Source of the DNA: Lachnospiraceae bacterium
GTDB lineage: Bacteria > Bacillota > Clostridia > Lachnospirales > Lachnospiraceae
Direction of reading: 5' to 3'
DNA: 64,000 nucleotides
NCBI GenBank assembly: GCA_024682375.1
Contig: JAIKZI010000013.1
Location: 25,910 to 89,909, forward strand
Positions 36,346 to 45,831 of this stretch are shown here, in pieces. Made by a program: the position numbers and the translations under genes. The notes beneath the pieces were generated by a model, which did not search any database, was not told the DNA's origin, and worked only from the letters and a program-made list of their open reading frames with translations. Numbering within the stretch: the first letter of the stretch is position 1; each line of letters starts with the position of its first letter.

Positions 36346-37419
36346 TTATTTCTCAGCCTTCTCTGCTTTCACAGCCTTAGCATCTTCTGCATCTTTCGCA
36401 GTTTCTACTTCAATCTCACCACCCAAATCGTATCTTTCACGAATCTGGTTTTCAACTTCCTGCATAATCTCAGGATGTGATTCAAGATAAGTCTTCGCAT
36501 TCTCTCTACCCTGACCAATCTTATCACCATTATAGGCATACCATGCACCAGACTTATTAATAATATCTGCATCAGCAGCCAAATCAAGAATATCTCCCGA
36601 TCTAGAAATACCCTTTCCGAACATAATATCAAACTCAGCAGTCTTAAATGGAGGCGCAATCTTATTCTTAACGACCTTCACTCTAGTACGGTTACCAATA
36701 ACTTCTCCGCTCTGCTTCAAAGATTCGATACGACGAACATCAAGACGAACTGATGAATAGAATTTAAGCGCACGACCACCTGTCGTTGTCTCTGGATTTC
36801 CGAACATAATACCAACCTTCTCACGAAGCTGGTTGATAAAGATAACAATACAATGTGTCTTAGATACTACAGCTGTAAGCTTTCTAAGAGCCTGAGACAT
36901 AAGTCTGGCCTGAAGTCCTACATGAGAATCGCCCATATCACCATCAATCTCGGCCTTAGGAACTAAGGCTGCAACTGAATCGACGATAACAATATCTACA
37001 GCGCCTGATCTAACCATCATCTCTGTAATCTCAAGAGCCTGCTCACCAGAATCTGGCTGTGAAATATAAAGGTTATCAATATCAACCCCAATATTCTTAG
37101 CATAAACTGGATCAAGTGCATGCTCTGCATCGATGAAACCAGCAATACCGCCTCTCTTCTGAACCTCAGCAACACAATGAAGCGCTACTGTTGTCTTACC
37201 AGAAGATTCTGGTCCATATACTTCAATAATACGTCCCTTTGGAAGTCCACCCTGACCTAAAGCTATATCCAAACTAATAGAACCAGTAGGAACTGTCTCA
37301 ACCTGCATTCCCTCAGTTTCCTCACCGAGTTTCATAACAGATCCTCTACCATACTGCTTCTCAATCTGTGCAATCGCTGCATCAAGCGCTTTCAATCTAT
37401 CATCTTTAGTTGCTGCCAT
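36346..37419 (-). CDS. recA: Recombinase RecA
   Basis: A 357-residue RecA: Walker [10 protein letters not shown], Walker [12 protein letters not shown], loop 1 [22 protein letters not shown] region and loop 2 [20 protein letters not shown]. The C-terminus ends in a Lys/Ala/Glu tail. It drives recombination and SOS induction. The promoter and LexA box are just upstream. Confidence 0.98.
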   Translation of the reverse strand: MAATKDDRLKALDAAIAQIEKQYGRGSVMKLGEETEGMQVETVPTGSISLDIALGQGGLPKGRIIEVYGPESSGKTTVALHCVAEVQKRGGIAGFIDAEHALDPVYAKNIGVDIDNLYISQPDSGEQALEITEMMVRSGAVDIVIVDSVAALVPKAEIDGDMGDSHVGLQARLMSQALRKLTAVVSKTHCIVIFINQLREKVGIMFGNPETTTGGRALKFYSSVRLDVRRIESLKQSGEVIGNRTRVKVVKNKIAPPFKTAEFDIMFGKGISRSGDILDLAADADIINKSGAWYAYNGDKIGQGRENAKTYLESHPEIMQEVENQIRERYDLGGEIEVETAKDAEDAKAVKAEKAEK

Positions 37420-37433
37420 AATATCCTCCCATT

Positions 37434-37488
37434 CGAACGCGTGTTCGTATCTTGAAATTATAATAGTCTATTTCTACTACACTGTCAA
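37434..37488 (-). promoter_or_regulatory. recA promoter with LexA (SOS) box
   Basis: Minus strand TTGACA (37483-37488), 17 bp, TATTAT (37460-37465). A perfect palindrome CGAACGCGTGTTCG (37434-37447) matches the Firmicute LexA/DinR consensus CGAAC-N4-GTTCG and sits at or just after the transcription start. Confidence 0.95.
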
Positions 37489-37690
37489 CAAAAACATCGA
37501 ACATTTTTTCGATTATTTTCAATTCCTTCTAAATTGTAATCAAGTGATATTCCAATATCAATGAACTCGCTCTAAACTATTATAAATTTCTCCTACTCAA
37601 ATTTTAATACTTATAAATCGTATTTCTCATCTTTCTAAAATTTATTTTACAGATTGACCTGTACTAAAAAAAGGACTCCCAAGAGGAAAT

Positions 37691-37968
37691 TTAATCATAA
37701 AATAAAACTAGCCTCTATCTAATAAAAGGATTATGTTAGTCGATTTTCGATGGTAATTAGTAAGTTTGTATTTTTGTTCGCTGTGCATCTCGTCGATGCA
37801 TCGCCTACCTGAAAACTCGCGGCGTTTCTTCCTATGAAGAAGTAGAAACGCCGCTCAAACATCTTCAGGCAGGCGAGCTCTCAAAAATACAAACAAACTA
37901 ATTACACATCTTAAATCTAAATCACATAACCCTTTTATAGATAGAGGCTAGTTACATATTATGATTAA
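37691..37968. repeat. 278-bp nested inverted repeat element
   Basis: Between recA and prfC, successive segments of the left half are complementary, in order, to the right half: TTAATCATAA with TTATGATTAA; AACTAGCCTCTATCT with AGATAGAGGCTAGTT; AAAAGGATTATGT with ACATAACCCTTTT; GTAATTAG plus GTTTGTATTTTTG with CAAAAATACAAAC plus CTAATTAC; CGCCTACCTGAA with TTCAGGCAGGCG; GGCGTTTC with GAAACGCC. A small hairpin GCATC-N5-GATGC sits in one arm. The rest of the 37448-37969 gap is AT-rich and featureless. It could be a MITE-like element or a structured RNA; it has no ORF. Confidence 0.85.
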
Positions 37969-37969
37969 C

Positions 37970-39565
37970 TTAATTTCTTCCGAATTCTTCGAGAATGAGG
38001 CCTTTGTTTCGATCTTCTGTCATCTTGATACTCCACTCGTTAGCCCAGAGAAGAAGAGGTCTATCTCTCATATCTTTAACCTTCTTCATATCTGATGTTC
38101 CCTGGATTTGGTTCATATCGAGATCTGTGTTTCCGACCCAGCGGATGTATTCATATGGAAGATTCTCCATAAGAATATCTACGTTGTACTCGGACTTCAA
38201 TCTGAATTTAAGAACATCAAACTGAAGTACACCTACTACACCTACGATTACTTCTTCAAGACCAGTATTGTACTCCTGGAAAATCTGAATTGCACCTTCC
38301 TGCGCAATCTGCATAATTCCCTTTGTAAACTGCTTTCTCTTCATAGTATCGACCTGACGGATTCTCGCGAAATGCTCAGGAGCAAAAGTTGGAATTCCAT
38401 CAAACTGGAATGGATTCTTAGCAGTTGTAATAGTATCTCCAATTGAGTAAATGCCCGGATCAAAAATACCGATGATATCTCCAGCGTAAGCCTCAGAAAT
38501 CATATGTCTACTATCGGCCATCATAGTCTGTGGCTGAGATAGACGGACATTTTTTCCACCCTGAACATGAAGAGCTTCCATACCTGCATCGAAATGTCCG
38601 GAGCAAATTCTCATAAATGCGATTCTATCACGATGATTCTTGTTCATGTTTGCCTGAATTTTAAAGACAAAAGCAGAAAAATCATCTGAGAATGGATCGA
38701 TATCTCCCTGGTCTGAATGACGAGGAAGCGGAGTTGATGTCATCTTTAAGAAGTGCTTCAAGAATGTCTCAACGCCGAAGTTTGTAAGGGCTGATCCGAA
38801 GAATACAGGTGTCTGCTCACCGCGCTTCACCATCTCCATGTCAAGAGGAAGTGCTGCTCCATCAAGAAGCTCAATCTCCTCGTCGAGTGTTGATAACATG
38901 TCTTCGCCGATTTTTTCCCTTAAATCTTCATCTGTGATAGAAATCTCCTCTTCGATTCCTTCCTTAGTTCCCTTCTTTGTGTCGGAAAAAAGAAGTACAT
39001 CCTTAGATTTTCTATCGTATACACCCTTAAACTGTTTTCCTGAACCGATAGGCCAGTTGATTGGACATGTTGCGATTCCAAGTTCCTTTTCAATATCATC
39101 CATAAGTTCGAAAGTATCCATCGCATCACGGTCCATCTTGTTGATGAATGTGAAGATAGGAATGTGACGCATAACACAAACTTTGAAAAGCTTTCTAGTC
39201 TGTGGCTCGACACCCTTCGCACCATCGATAACCATTACTGCAGAATCAGCAGCCATAAGAGTTCTATATGTATCCTCTGAGAAATCCTGATGTCCAGGAG
39301 TATCTAGAAGATTTATACACATTCCACCATAATTAAACTGAAGAACTGAAGATGTGACAGAAATACCTCTCTGCTTTTCGATTTCCATCCAGTCAGAAAC
39401 GGCGTGCTTAGAAGTAGCCTTTCCCTTTACTGAACCAGCTTCATTAATCTGTCCACCGTAAAGCAAAAATTTCTCAGTAAGTGTTGTCTTTCCGGCATCC
39501 GGATGAGAAATAATCGCAAATGTTCTTCTTTTTTCAATTTCTTTTCTAACAACAGACGACTTCAA
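37970..39565 (-). CDS. prfC: Peptide chain release factor 3
   Basis: A translational GTPase of about 531 residues: G1 HPDAGKTT, G2-region RGISVTSSVLQF, G3 DTPGHQDF, G4 NKMDRDA, and domains 2-3 as in RF3. It recycles RF1/RF2 after termination. I place the start at TTG 39565 because GGAGG lies five bases upstream (TTGGAGGATATTTTG); the alternative TTG at 39577 would contain the ribosome site. It follows a lipoprotein gene by a few bases. Confidence 0.95.
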   Translation of the reverse strand: MKSSVVRKEIEKRRTFAIISHPDAGKTTLTEKFLLYGGQINEAGSVKGKATSKHAVSDWMEIEKQRGISVTSSVLQFNYGGMCINLLDTPGHQDFSEDTYRTLMAADSAVMVIDGAKGVEPQTRKLFKVCVMRHIPIFTFINKMDRDAMDTFELMDDIEKELGIATCPINWPIGSGKQFKGVYDRKSKDVLLFSDTKKGTKEGIEEEISITDEDLREKIGEDMLSTLDEEIELLDGAALPLDMEMVKRGEQTPVFFGSALTNFGVETFLKHFLKMTSTPLPRHSDQGDIDPFSDDFSAFVFKIQANMNKNHRDRIAFMRICSGHFDAGMEALHVQGGKNVRLSQPQTMMADSRHMISEAYAGDIIGIFDPGIYSIGDTITTAKNPFQFDGIPTFAPEHFARIRQVDTMKRKQFTKGIMQIAQEGAIQIFQEYNTGLEEVIVGVVGVLQFDVLKFRLKSEYNVDILMENLPYEYIRWVGNTDLDMNQIQGTSDMKKVKDMRDRPLLLWANEWSIKMTEDRNKGLILEEFGRN

Positions 39566-39580
39566 AATATCCTCCAAGTA

Positions 39581-40114
39581 TTACTTTAATGCACCGCTTT
39601 CATCTATCTTTGTGACCTGCGGCATTCTTTTTATTGCTTTATATATAGAAGAAAGATCCTGTGTCTGGCATGTGCCCATTACAAGTTTCTTTCCAACATG
39701 CGAAATATAATAGTAAAAGCCCTTTCCAGTTGTGCAGAAACCATTTCCACTTCTGCTTCCACCCGCACCAGCTGCAGACGAAAAATAACTAGCCTGGCTT
39801 TCATAAAACTTCGTACAATTTTCTTCCGTATCAAATTCTAAATATTGCATTGAAAGGGAATTGGTTGAATCCTTGCTTCCGGCAACCTTCCACGCAGTGA
39901 TTCCCATTGAATTCCATTCAGCTGGAATTACCGTTTCATTTCCACTTCTATCTCTTTCTACTATCGCCATATTATTACCCTGCATCGACTGCGCAAAAGT
40001 TCTAAATGTAAGCTTTGACCACGGCAAAACACAACTTGAAAGTGATAGAGAAACGCAAATAAGTAATGAAACTACGGCTAATTTTTTAGATATCCCCTTT
40101 GAATTCTTCATCAT
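39581..40114 (-). CDS. Small lipoprotein, hypothetical
   Basis: A 177-residue lipoprotein: signal KKLAVVSLLICVSLSLSSC with lipobox Cys, then an extracytoplasmic domain with YLEFDTEENCTKFYESQ and a Gly/Ser-rich loop (AAGAGGSRSGNG). The open frame runs upstream to 40366 but that part lies antisense-free over rpsU and its terminator and is rejected; the ATG at 40114 has GAGGGG upstream. Family not recognised. It is just before prfC on the same strand. Confidence 0.78.
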   Translation of the reverse strand: MMKNSKGISKKLAVVSLLICVSLSLSSCVLPWSKLTFRTFAQSMQGNNMAIVERDRSGNETVIPAEWNSMGITAWKVAGSKDSTNSLSMQYLEFDTEENCTKFYESQASYFSSAAGAGGSRSGNGFCTTGKGFYYYISHVGKKLVMGTCQTQDLSSIYKAIKRMPQVTKIDESGALK

Positions 40115-40177
40115 ATTTTTACCCCTCGCAAAAAATACAATCAATATTTTATAATATTTTAAATCATATTTTGGCAG

Positions 40178-40205
40178 AAAAAAAGCCTCTGCTTTAGCAG
40201 AGGCC
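40178..40205 (-). terminator. Terminator of rpsU
   Basis: Minus strand GCCTCTGC / GCAGAGGC stem with a 4-nt loop followed by seven T. Confidence 0.94.
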
Positions 40206-40214
40206 TTAAATTTC

Positions 40215-40391
40215 TTACTTGAACTTGCGCTTACGTGCAGCTTCAGACTTCTTCTTACGCTTAACAGAAGGCTTTTCATAATGCTCTCTCTTGCGAATTT
40301 CCTGCTGAATGCCTGCCTTAGCACAGCTTCTCTTGAATCTGCGTAACGCACTGTCCAGAGATTCATTCTCTTTAACTATAACAGTTGCCAT
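40215..40391 (-). CDS. rpsU: 30S ribosomal protein S21
   Basis: The reverse strand encodes 58 residues beginning [19 protein letters not shown] with the S21 core [19 protein letters not shown] and a basic tail ending KRKFK. Length and sequence are typical of S21. It has a strong promoter (40467-40494) and its own terminator. Confidence 0.97.
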   Translation of the reverse strand: MATVIVKENESLDSALRRFKRSCAKAGIQQEIRKREHYEKPSVKRKKKSEAARKRKFK

Positions 40392-40466
40392 ATGCTCTAA
40401 CTAAACCTCCCTCCGGTTGCGTATTGTGCTGATTCAATGACCGAAAATTTCATTGCACTAGAAATG

Positions 40467-40494
40467 ATTATATCACAAATCTTTGATACGTCAA
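40467..40494 (-). promoter_or_regulatory. rpsU promoter
   Basis: Minus strand TTGACG (40489-40494), 16 bp, TATAAT (40467-40472), with a TG dinucleotide just before the -10 (extended -10). Confidence 0.85.
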
Positions 40495-40535
40495 ATTATT
40501 TTTTCATTTTTCCCTTTATATTTAAACTCAAAATA

Positions 40536-41393
40536 TCATTTATCATATTCATCCAAAAAATGGTGTTTAACACCATTTTCTTTATAAGCAATTACTGTCG
40601 CCAAATTTACATTCTCCACGCTCTTAAAAATATTTGCTTCTACATAAGGATTCGTCTGTTTTAATTGCTTTATTAAATTTCGAACTTCCATACGTTTAGA
40701 ATCTGATGAGCCGTCATCTGCTATAGTAGAGCAGGTCTCGGTAAAATGGCATGCGCACTGCAAAAACTTAAGGTTATGATAATCTCTCCAAGCTATGATG
40801 TCATCCTGTCGAATGAGATACATCGGACGAATAAGCTCCATTCCTTCAAAATTCGTCGAATGAAGTTTTGGCATCATAGTCTGAACCTGCCCGCCATAAA
40901 GCATCCCCATAAGAATGGTCTCAATAACATCATCATAATGGTGCCCAAGCGCAATTTTATTGCAGCCCAACTCCTTCGCCTTTGCATAGAGATGACCTCT
41001 TCTCATTCTGGCACATAGATAACATGGATTCTTTTCTACAGTATCTACAGCATCGAAGATATCACTCTCATAAAAAACTACAGGAATTCCCATAAGCTTG
41101 GCATTATCCTCGATTAGCTTTCTGTTCACTTCAATATAACCAGGATCCATAACTAAAAAAGTCAAATCGAACTTCACCTGTCTATGCTTCTGAATCTCCT
41201 GGAAGAGCTTTGCCATAAGCATAGAATCTTTTCCACCCGAAATACAGACGCAAATATGATCTCCATCCTGTATAAGCTGATACTGTTTACAAGCTTTTGC
41301 GAATGGGGAAAAAAGAGTCTTGTGAAACTTCTTTCGAATGCTTGTTTCTATTTTTTCCCTTCTAGAAAGTAATTCTTCTTCACTCATTTCCAT
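40536..41393 (-). CDS. TtcA-family PP-loop protein (tRNA 2-thiocytidine type)
   Basis: A 285-residue ATP pyrophosphatase: PP-loop SGGKDSM, CYLCARMRRG with a CxxC pair, GHHYDDVIETILMG. These fit the TtcA family, which 2-thiolates cytidine 32 of tRNA using a Fe-S cluster; Firmicute members may have other roles. The frame is open to 41429, but that ATG lies in the loop of the alaS terminator, so I start at 41393, after GGAG. Confidence 0.88.
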   Translation of the reverse strand: MEMSEEELLSRREKIETSIRKKFHKTLFSPFAKACKQYQLIQDGDHICVCISGGKDSMLMAKLFQEIQKHRQVKFDLTFLVMDPGYIEVNRKLIEDNAKLMGIPVVFYESDIFDAVDTVEKNPCYLCARMRRGHLYAKAKELGCNKIALGHHYDDVIETILMGMLYGGQVQTMMPKLHSTNFEGMELIRPMYLIRQDDIIAWRDYHNLKFLQCACHFTETCSTIADDGSSDSKRMEVRNLIKQLKQTNPYVEANIFKSVENVNLATVIAYKENGVKHHFLDEYDK

Positions 41394-41407
41394 AAAAATA
41401 TTACTCC

Positions 41408-41445
41408 AAAAAAATCCTCTCCCCACCATGAGGTAAGGAGAGGAT
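41408..41445 (-). terminator. Terminator of alaS
   Basis: Minus strand ATCCTCTCC / GGGAGAGGAT stem followed by seven T; it lies between alaS and the TtcA-like gene. Confidence 0.93.
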
Positions 41446-41461
41446 CTAACTTACTTTGTAA

Positions 41462-44113
41462 TTAACCGATCTGCTCGATTAGTGTTTCCTTAGCTTTTGC
41501 AAGTGCTGCATCGATTCCTGATGCATCCTTACCACCGGCCTGAGCCATGTTTGGACGACCACCGCCGCCACCACCGATTAGAGCAGCTGAAGCTTTGATG
41601 ATGTTTCCTGCGTGAGCACCCTTCTTTACAGCGTCATCACAAGCCATAACAACAAGGCTAGCCTTGCCGTCTTTAGATGATGCAAGAACAATTACACCAG
41701 AGCCAATCTTCTCTTTAAGTGAATCTCCGAGGTTACGAAGTTCGCCCATCTCTGTATCATCGATAGAAGCTGAAAGGAATTTGATTCCGTTTACATCTTC
41801 AATCTTGTCCATTACATCGCCGAGAGAATCGTTAGCAGCCTTCTGTTTGAGTGATTCGTTCTCAGACTTAAGCTCTTTGATTTCCTTGTTAAGAGATTCA
41901 ATCTTTGTCTCGATCTCATCTGGATTAGTCTTAAGTAAAGCAGCTGCAGCTCTAAGCTTCTCTTCAATCTCATTGAAGTAATTAAAGAGTGCTTTTGATG
42001 TGATAGCTTCGATACGACGAACACCTGATGAAATACCGCTTTCAGATACAATCTTGAATGCCTTTAAATCACCAGTATTCTTTACATGTGTACCACCACA
42101 AAGCTCTGTTGAGTAGTCTCCCATACGAACAACACGTACAGAATCGCCATACTTTTCTCCGAAGAGAGCCATAGCTCCACTCTTCTTAGCTTCTTCAAGT
42201 GTCATGATGTCTGTTACAACATCGATGTTTGCGTTAATTGCTTCATTAACTTTATCTTCTACAGCTTTTATTTCTTCTTTTGTCATAGCTGAGAAGTGTG
42301 TGAAGTCAAAACGAAGTCTGTCTTCTGTTACGTCTGAACCAGACTGCTGAACATGATCTCCGAGGACACTACGAAGAGCTCCCTGAAGAAGATGTGTTGC
42401 ACTGTGGTTACATGCGATGAGAGCACGTCTCTCTGCATCAACTGTAAGTGTAACCTTGTCAGTAACCTTCATCTGACCATTTGTCATAACACCGACATGA
42501 CCAATCTTACCACCAGCAAGGTTAATAGTAGTCTCTACTCTAAACTCGCCTTCTTTAGATGTGATCACACCGCTATCACCATTCTGTCCACCCATTGTTG
42601 CATAGAATGGTGTCTTCTCTACGATTACAGTTCCTCTCTCACCATCTGTAAGTCCATCTACGATTTCATTTTCTGTAGTAAGAACTGTGATTGTAGACTC
42701 GTCTGTAAGACGATCATAACCTACGAATTCAGATGTGATAGCAGGATTGATTTCCTGGTAAACTGTTGCATCAGTTCCCATGTAGTTAGTTTCTTTACGA
42801 GCTGCACGAGCCTTGTTTCTCTGCTCTTCCATGCACTTCTCGAAACCTTCTTCATCATATGTGAAACCTTTTTCCTCGATAATCTCTGCTGTAAGATCGA
42901 TTGGGAATCCGTATGTATCATAAAGCTTGAACGCATCTTCGCCAGAGATTACTGACTTGCCTTCAGCCTTTGCCTTGTCTTCCATTTCAGATAGAATCTG
43001 AAGACCCTGATCGATAGTCTTTGCAAATCTATCCTCTTCTTCAGAAAGAACCTTCTTAATAAATACTCTCTTCTCCTCAAGTTCTGGATAACCAGCCTTT
43101 GAGCAGTCGATTACTGTATCAGTAAGTGTATTTAGGAATGTTCCTTCGATTCCAAGCATTCTTCCGTGACGAGCAGCACGTCTGATAAGACGACGAAGAA
43201 CATATCCTCTACCTTCGTTTGAAGGAAGGATTCCGTCAGAAATCATGAATGTAGCTGATCTGATATGGTCAGTAATAAGACGGATTGAACAGTCATCACT
43301 TTCATTTTCCTTGTATGTCTTCTTTGCGTACTCGCAAACCTTTGAACGGATAGCAACCATAGTATCGATATCGAATACAGACTCAACATCCTGCATTACA
43401 ACTGCAAGTCTCTCAAGTCCCATTCCTGTATCGATGTTCTTCTGAGAAAGCTCAGTATAGCCACCGTGTCCGTCACCTTCGAACTGTGTGAATACGTTGT
43501 TCCAGATTTCCATGAATCTGTCACCTTCACCACCCATTACATCATCAGGGCCAGTTCCGTATTTTTCTCCACGATCATAATAGATTTCAGTACAAGGACC
43601 ACAAGGACCAGCACCATGCTCCCAGAAGTTATCTGAAGCACCTGTCTCATCTCTTCCGATTCTCATGATTCTATCAGCTGGAACTCCTACTTCCTCATTC
43701 CAGATCTTGAAAGCTTCATCATCATCGATATAGATTGTTGGATACAATCTTTCAGGATCGAGTTTGATTACCTCTGTCAAAAATTCCCATGACCAGTGAA
43801 TAGCTTCTGTCTTAAAGTAATCACCGAATGAGAAGTTACCAAGCATTTCGAAGAATGTAAGATGTCTCTCTGTCTTACCTACATTTTCGATATCACCAGT
43901 TCTAACACATTTCTGACAAGTAGTTACTCTACGTCTAGGTGGAATCTCCTGTCCTGTGAAATATGGCTTAAGTGGTGCCATACCCGCATTAATTAGAAGC
44001 AAACTGTTATCGTTATGTGGAACGAGTGAGAAGCTCTTCATTGCGAGATGACCCTTCTTCTCTGAGAAGAAGTCCAAATACATCTTTCTTAATTCATTAA
44101 CACCGTACTGCAT
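41462..44113 (-). CDS. alaS: Alanyl-tRNA synthetase
   Basis: An 883-residue AlaRS: class II core at the N-terminus (LRKMYLDFFSEKKGH, DNFWEHGAGPCGPCTEIYYD), editing domain zinc motifs HSATHLLQ and CGGTHVKNTGDL, and C-Ala domain with a Gly-rich stretch (GGGGGGRPNMAQAGGK). It charges tRNA-Ala and clears Ser/Gly mischarging. It is 23 bp after a small membrane gene, with which it shares a consensus promoter. No T-box was seen in the leader. Confidence 0.97.
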   Translation of the reverse strand: MQYGVNELRKMYLDFFSEKKGHLAMKSFSLVPHNDNSLLLINAGMAPLKPYFTGQEIPPRRRVTTCQKCVRTGDIENVGKTERHLTFFEMLGNFSFGDYFKTEAIHWSWEFLTEVIKLDPERLYPTIYIDDDEAFKIWNEEVGVPADRIMRIGRDETGASDNFWEHGAGPCGPCTEIYYDRGEKYGTGPDDVMGGEGDRFMEIWNNVFTQFEGDGHGGYTELSQKNIDTGMGLERLAVVMQDVESVFDIDTMVAIRSKVCEYAKKTYKENESDDCSIRLITDHIRSATFMISDGILPSNEGRGYVLRRLIRRAARHGRMLGIEGTFLNTLTDTVIDCSKAGYPELEEKRVFIKKVLSEEEDRFAKTIDQGLQILSEMEDKAKAEGKSVISGEDAFKLYDTYGFPIDLTAEIIEEKGFTYDEEGFEKCMEEQRNKARAARKETNYMGTDATVYQEINPAITSEFVGYDRLTDESTITVLTTENEIVDGLTDGERGTVIVEKTPFYATMGGQNGDSGVITSKEGEFRVETTINLAGGKIGHVGVMTNGQMKVTDKVTLTVDAERRALIACNHSATHLLQGALRSVLGDHVQQSGSDVTEDRLRFDFTHFSAMTKEEIKAVEDKVNEAINANIDVVTDIMTLEEAKKSGAMALFGEKYGDSVRVVRMGDYSTELCGGTHVKNTGDLKAFKIVSESGISSGVRRIEAITSKALFNYFNEIEEKLRAAAALLKTNPDEIETKIESLNKEIKELKSENESLKQKAANDSLGDVMDKIEDVNGIKFLSASIDDTEMGELRNLGDSLKEKIGSGVIVLASSKDGKASLVVMACDDAVKKGAHAGNIIKASAALIGGGGGGRPNMAQAGGKDASGIDAALAKAKETLIEQIG

Positions 44114-44136
44114 TATCTATTATGTCGACCTTTCCT

Positions 44137-44301
44137 TTATTTTTCTGATGTTTCAGATGTTTCTGAAACTGAGGCTGTTGCCTTCTTTGCGTCCGAAGAC
44201 TTTCTCCAAGCAACGCCGAGTTTAACTGCGATTGTTACGCAGATAATACTTACTACAAAAATAATTAAATAAGTTACAAAACTGTTAAAAAATGCTACCA
44301 T
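44137..44301 (-). CDS. Small single-span membrane protein upstream of alaS (54 aa)
   Basis: The reverse strand encodes 54 residues: MVAFFNSFVTYLIIFVVSII, one helix (about 8-30), then a Lys/Ala/Ser/Glu tail with repeated SETSE. AGGAGG lies six bases before the ATG and a TTGAAC-17-TATAAT promoter is 50 bp upstream, so it is translated strongly. No family recognised. Confidence 0.8.
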   Translation of the reverse strand: MVAFFNSFVTYLIIFVVSIICVTIAVKLGVAWRKSSDAKKATASVSETSETSEK

Positions 44302-44348
44302 AATTGGCCTCCTGTCTAAAAATCTAAAAAACGTTCAGACAAAAAAAT

Positions 44349-44377
44349 ATTATAAAATATGTTGCAACTCGGTTCAA
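44349..44377 (-). promoter_or_regulatory. Promoter of the small membrane gene and alaS
   Basis: Minus strand TTGAAC (44372-44377), 17 bp, TATAAT (44349-44354). It begins at the 3' end of the deaminase gene. Confidence 0.85.
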
Positions 44378-44393
44378 GACCGGCTTTACCAAA

Positions 44394-45701
44394 TTAACAG
44401 TTTCTCATGCGATTGATAATTTCGTTCGCCTTTGCATATATCTCTTCAGGAGAATACATGAGATTAAACTGACCATCGCGGTAAAGAATCTGACCATTTA
44501 CCATAGTCATCTTCACGTTGTCCTTACTTCCAGCATAAACTAGATTCTTTACAATATTATTTTCTGGCTGCATGTTAGGCTTATGCATATCAATCATAAT
44601 GATATCAGCCTTTTTTCCTGCCTCTATCGTATCACAATCATTTAGATTCATACAATGAGCACCTTCTGAAACCGCTGAATATAAAACTTCACTCGCATCA
44701 ACCACAGATGCATCCATATGCTTCACCTTTGCAAGTGTTGCAGTCAAATACATTTCTCGGAAAAAATCAAGCGCGTTGTTTGATGCCGCCCCATCAGTTC
44801 CGATAGCAAGTGGAATCTTTTCATCGAGGAATCTCTTCACATCGCAAATTCCAGATGCAAGCTTCACATTTGAACAAGGATTTGTAACCGCATAGAGATT
44901 ACGTTTCTTCATAATCTCATAGTCCTTATCCTTCATCCATACGCAGTGATATCCGCCACCGCCGTACTCATACATTCCAAGACTATCCATAAGTTCAGTA
45001 GGAGTCTTGCCCCATCTCTCGATACATTCATCAACTTCCGATTTTGTTTCGGCATTGTGAAGGAACACTGGAGACTTGAATTTTTCAGCAAGTCTGGCAA
45101 CGCCTTCCATTCTCTCCATCGAAGTTGTGTACTCCGCATGATATCCAACGATGAAAGATACGAGATCAGAATCCATTGAATTAACAATATTATAATTCTC
45201 TTCCAAATCCTCGATTGTACTTCCAAAATTGTTAAACCCAGAAGTCTGTACTGTTCTAAATCCAGCATCTACAGAAGCTTTCGCATTCATAGGTGGGAAA
45301 AAATACATATCGAAGTTTGAAGTGATTCCAGATGTCAAATACTCCATGATTCCGAGGAAATCAAGCCAGTAAATATCATCCGGTGTAAGTTTATCTTCTC
45401 GAGGAAATACCTGCTTATAAAGCCAATCAGAAAGTGGCATGTCATCAGCAAGTGAACGAAGAAAAGTCATCGCTGTATGAGTGTGCGCATCCTTAAATCC
45501 AGGCATCAATAGATTTCTCTTGCAATCGATTACTTCATCCCAGACCAACATCTCATTTTCTGAAAGCGCCTTCTTAGCTTCCTCTTTAGTTCCAGAAAAA
45601 GCAATTCTGTCATCTTTCGTCCAAAGTTCTCCTTCAACAATCTTGAAAGAGTGTCCTTCACCCGGCATAAGCAATCTAGCATTATTAAATCTAATATTCA
45701 T
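44394..45701 (-). CDS. Amidohydrolase, 5'-methylthioadenosine/S-adenosylhomocysteine deaminase-like
   Basis: A metal-dependent amidohydrolase of 435 residues. Metal site DAHTHTAMTFLR, then DMPLSDWL as in MtaD/SAH deaminases, FLHNAETKSEVDE, and Asp in GTDGAASNN. Family enzymes deaminate MTA/SAH or related nucleosides, but guanine- or other-purine deaminases share the pattern, so the substrate is provisional. Two start codons are close; ATG 45701 follows AAAGGA, whereas ATG 45707 overlaps that site. Confidence 0.82.
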   Translation of the reverse strand: MNIRFNNARLLMPGEGHSFKIVEGELWTKDDRIAFSGTKEEAKKALSENEMLVWDEVIDCKRNLLMPGFKDAHTHTAMTFLRSLADDMPLSDWLYKQVFPREDKLTPDDIYWLDFLGIMEYLTSGITSNFDMYFFPPMNAKASVDAGFRTVQTSGFNNFGSTIEDLEENYNIVNSMDSDLVSFIVGYHAEYTTSMERMEGVARLAEKFKSPVFLHNAETKSEVDECIERWGKTPTELMDSLGMYEYGGGGYHCVWMKDKDYEIMKKRNLYAVTNPCSNVKLASGICDVKRFLDEKIPLAIGTDGAASNNALDFFREMYLTATLAKVKHMDASVVDASEVLYSAVSEGAHCMNLNDCDTIEAGKKADIIMIDMHKPNMQPENNIVKNLVYAGSKDNVKMTMVNGQILYRDGQFNLMYSPEEIYAKANEIINRMRNC

Positions 45702-45831
45702 AGGCATCCTTTCTCATTTCAAACCATTATTATATGAATTATACTACATCACTGGAAAAAAATCCCCCCACAATGCTATTATATTATAGGTAGATTTTAA
45801 ATTAGACGTTTTTAGAGAGAATGAAGGACAA

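Noticed and set aside
40115..40366. N-terminal extension of the lipoprotein gene upstream of 40114
   Set aside because: It would overlap rpsU and its terminator on the same strand; the lipoprotein signal and GAGGGG site support the 40114 start.
41394..41429. Start of the TtcA-like gene at 41429
   Set aside because: That ATG lies in the loop of the alaS terminator; the 41393 ATG has a GGAG site after it.
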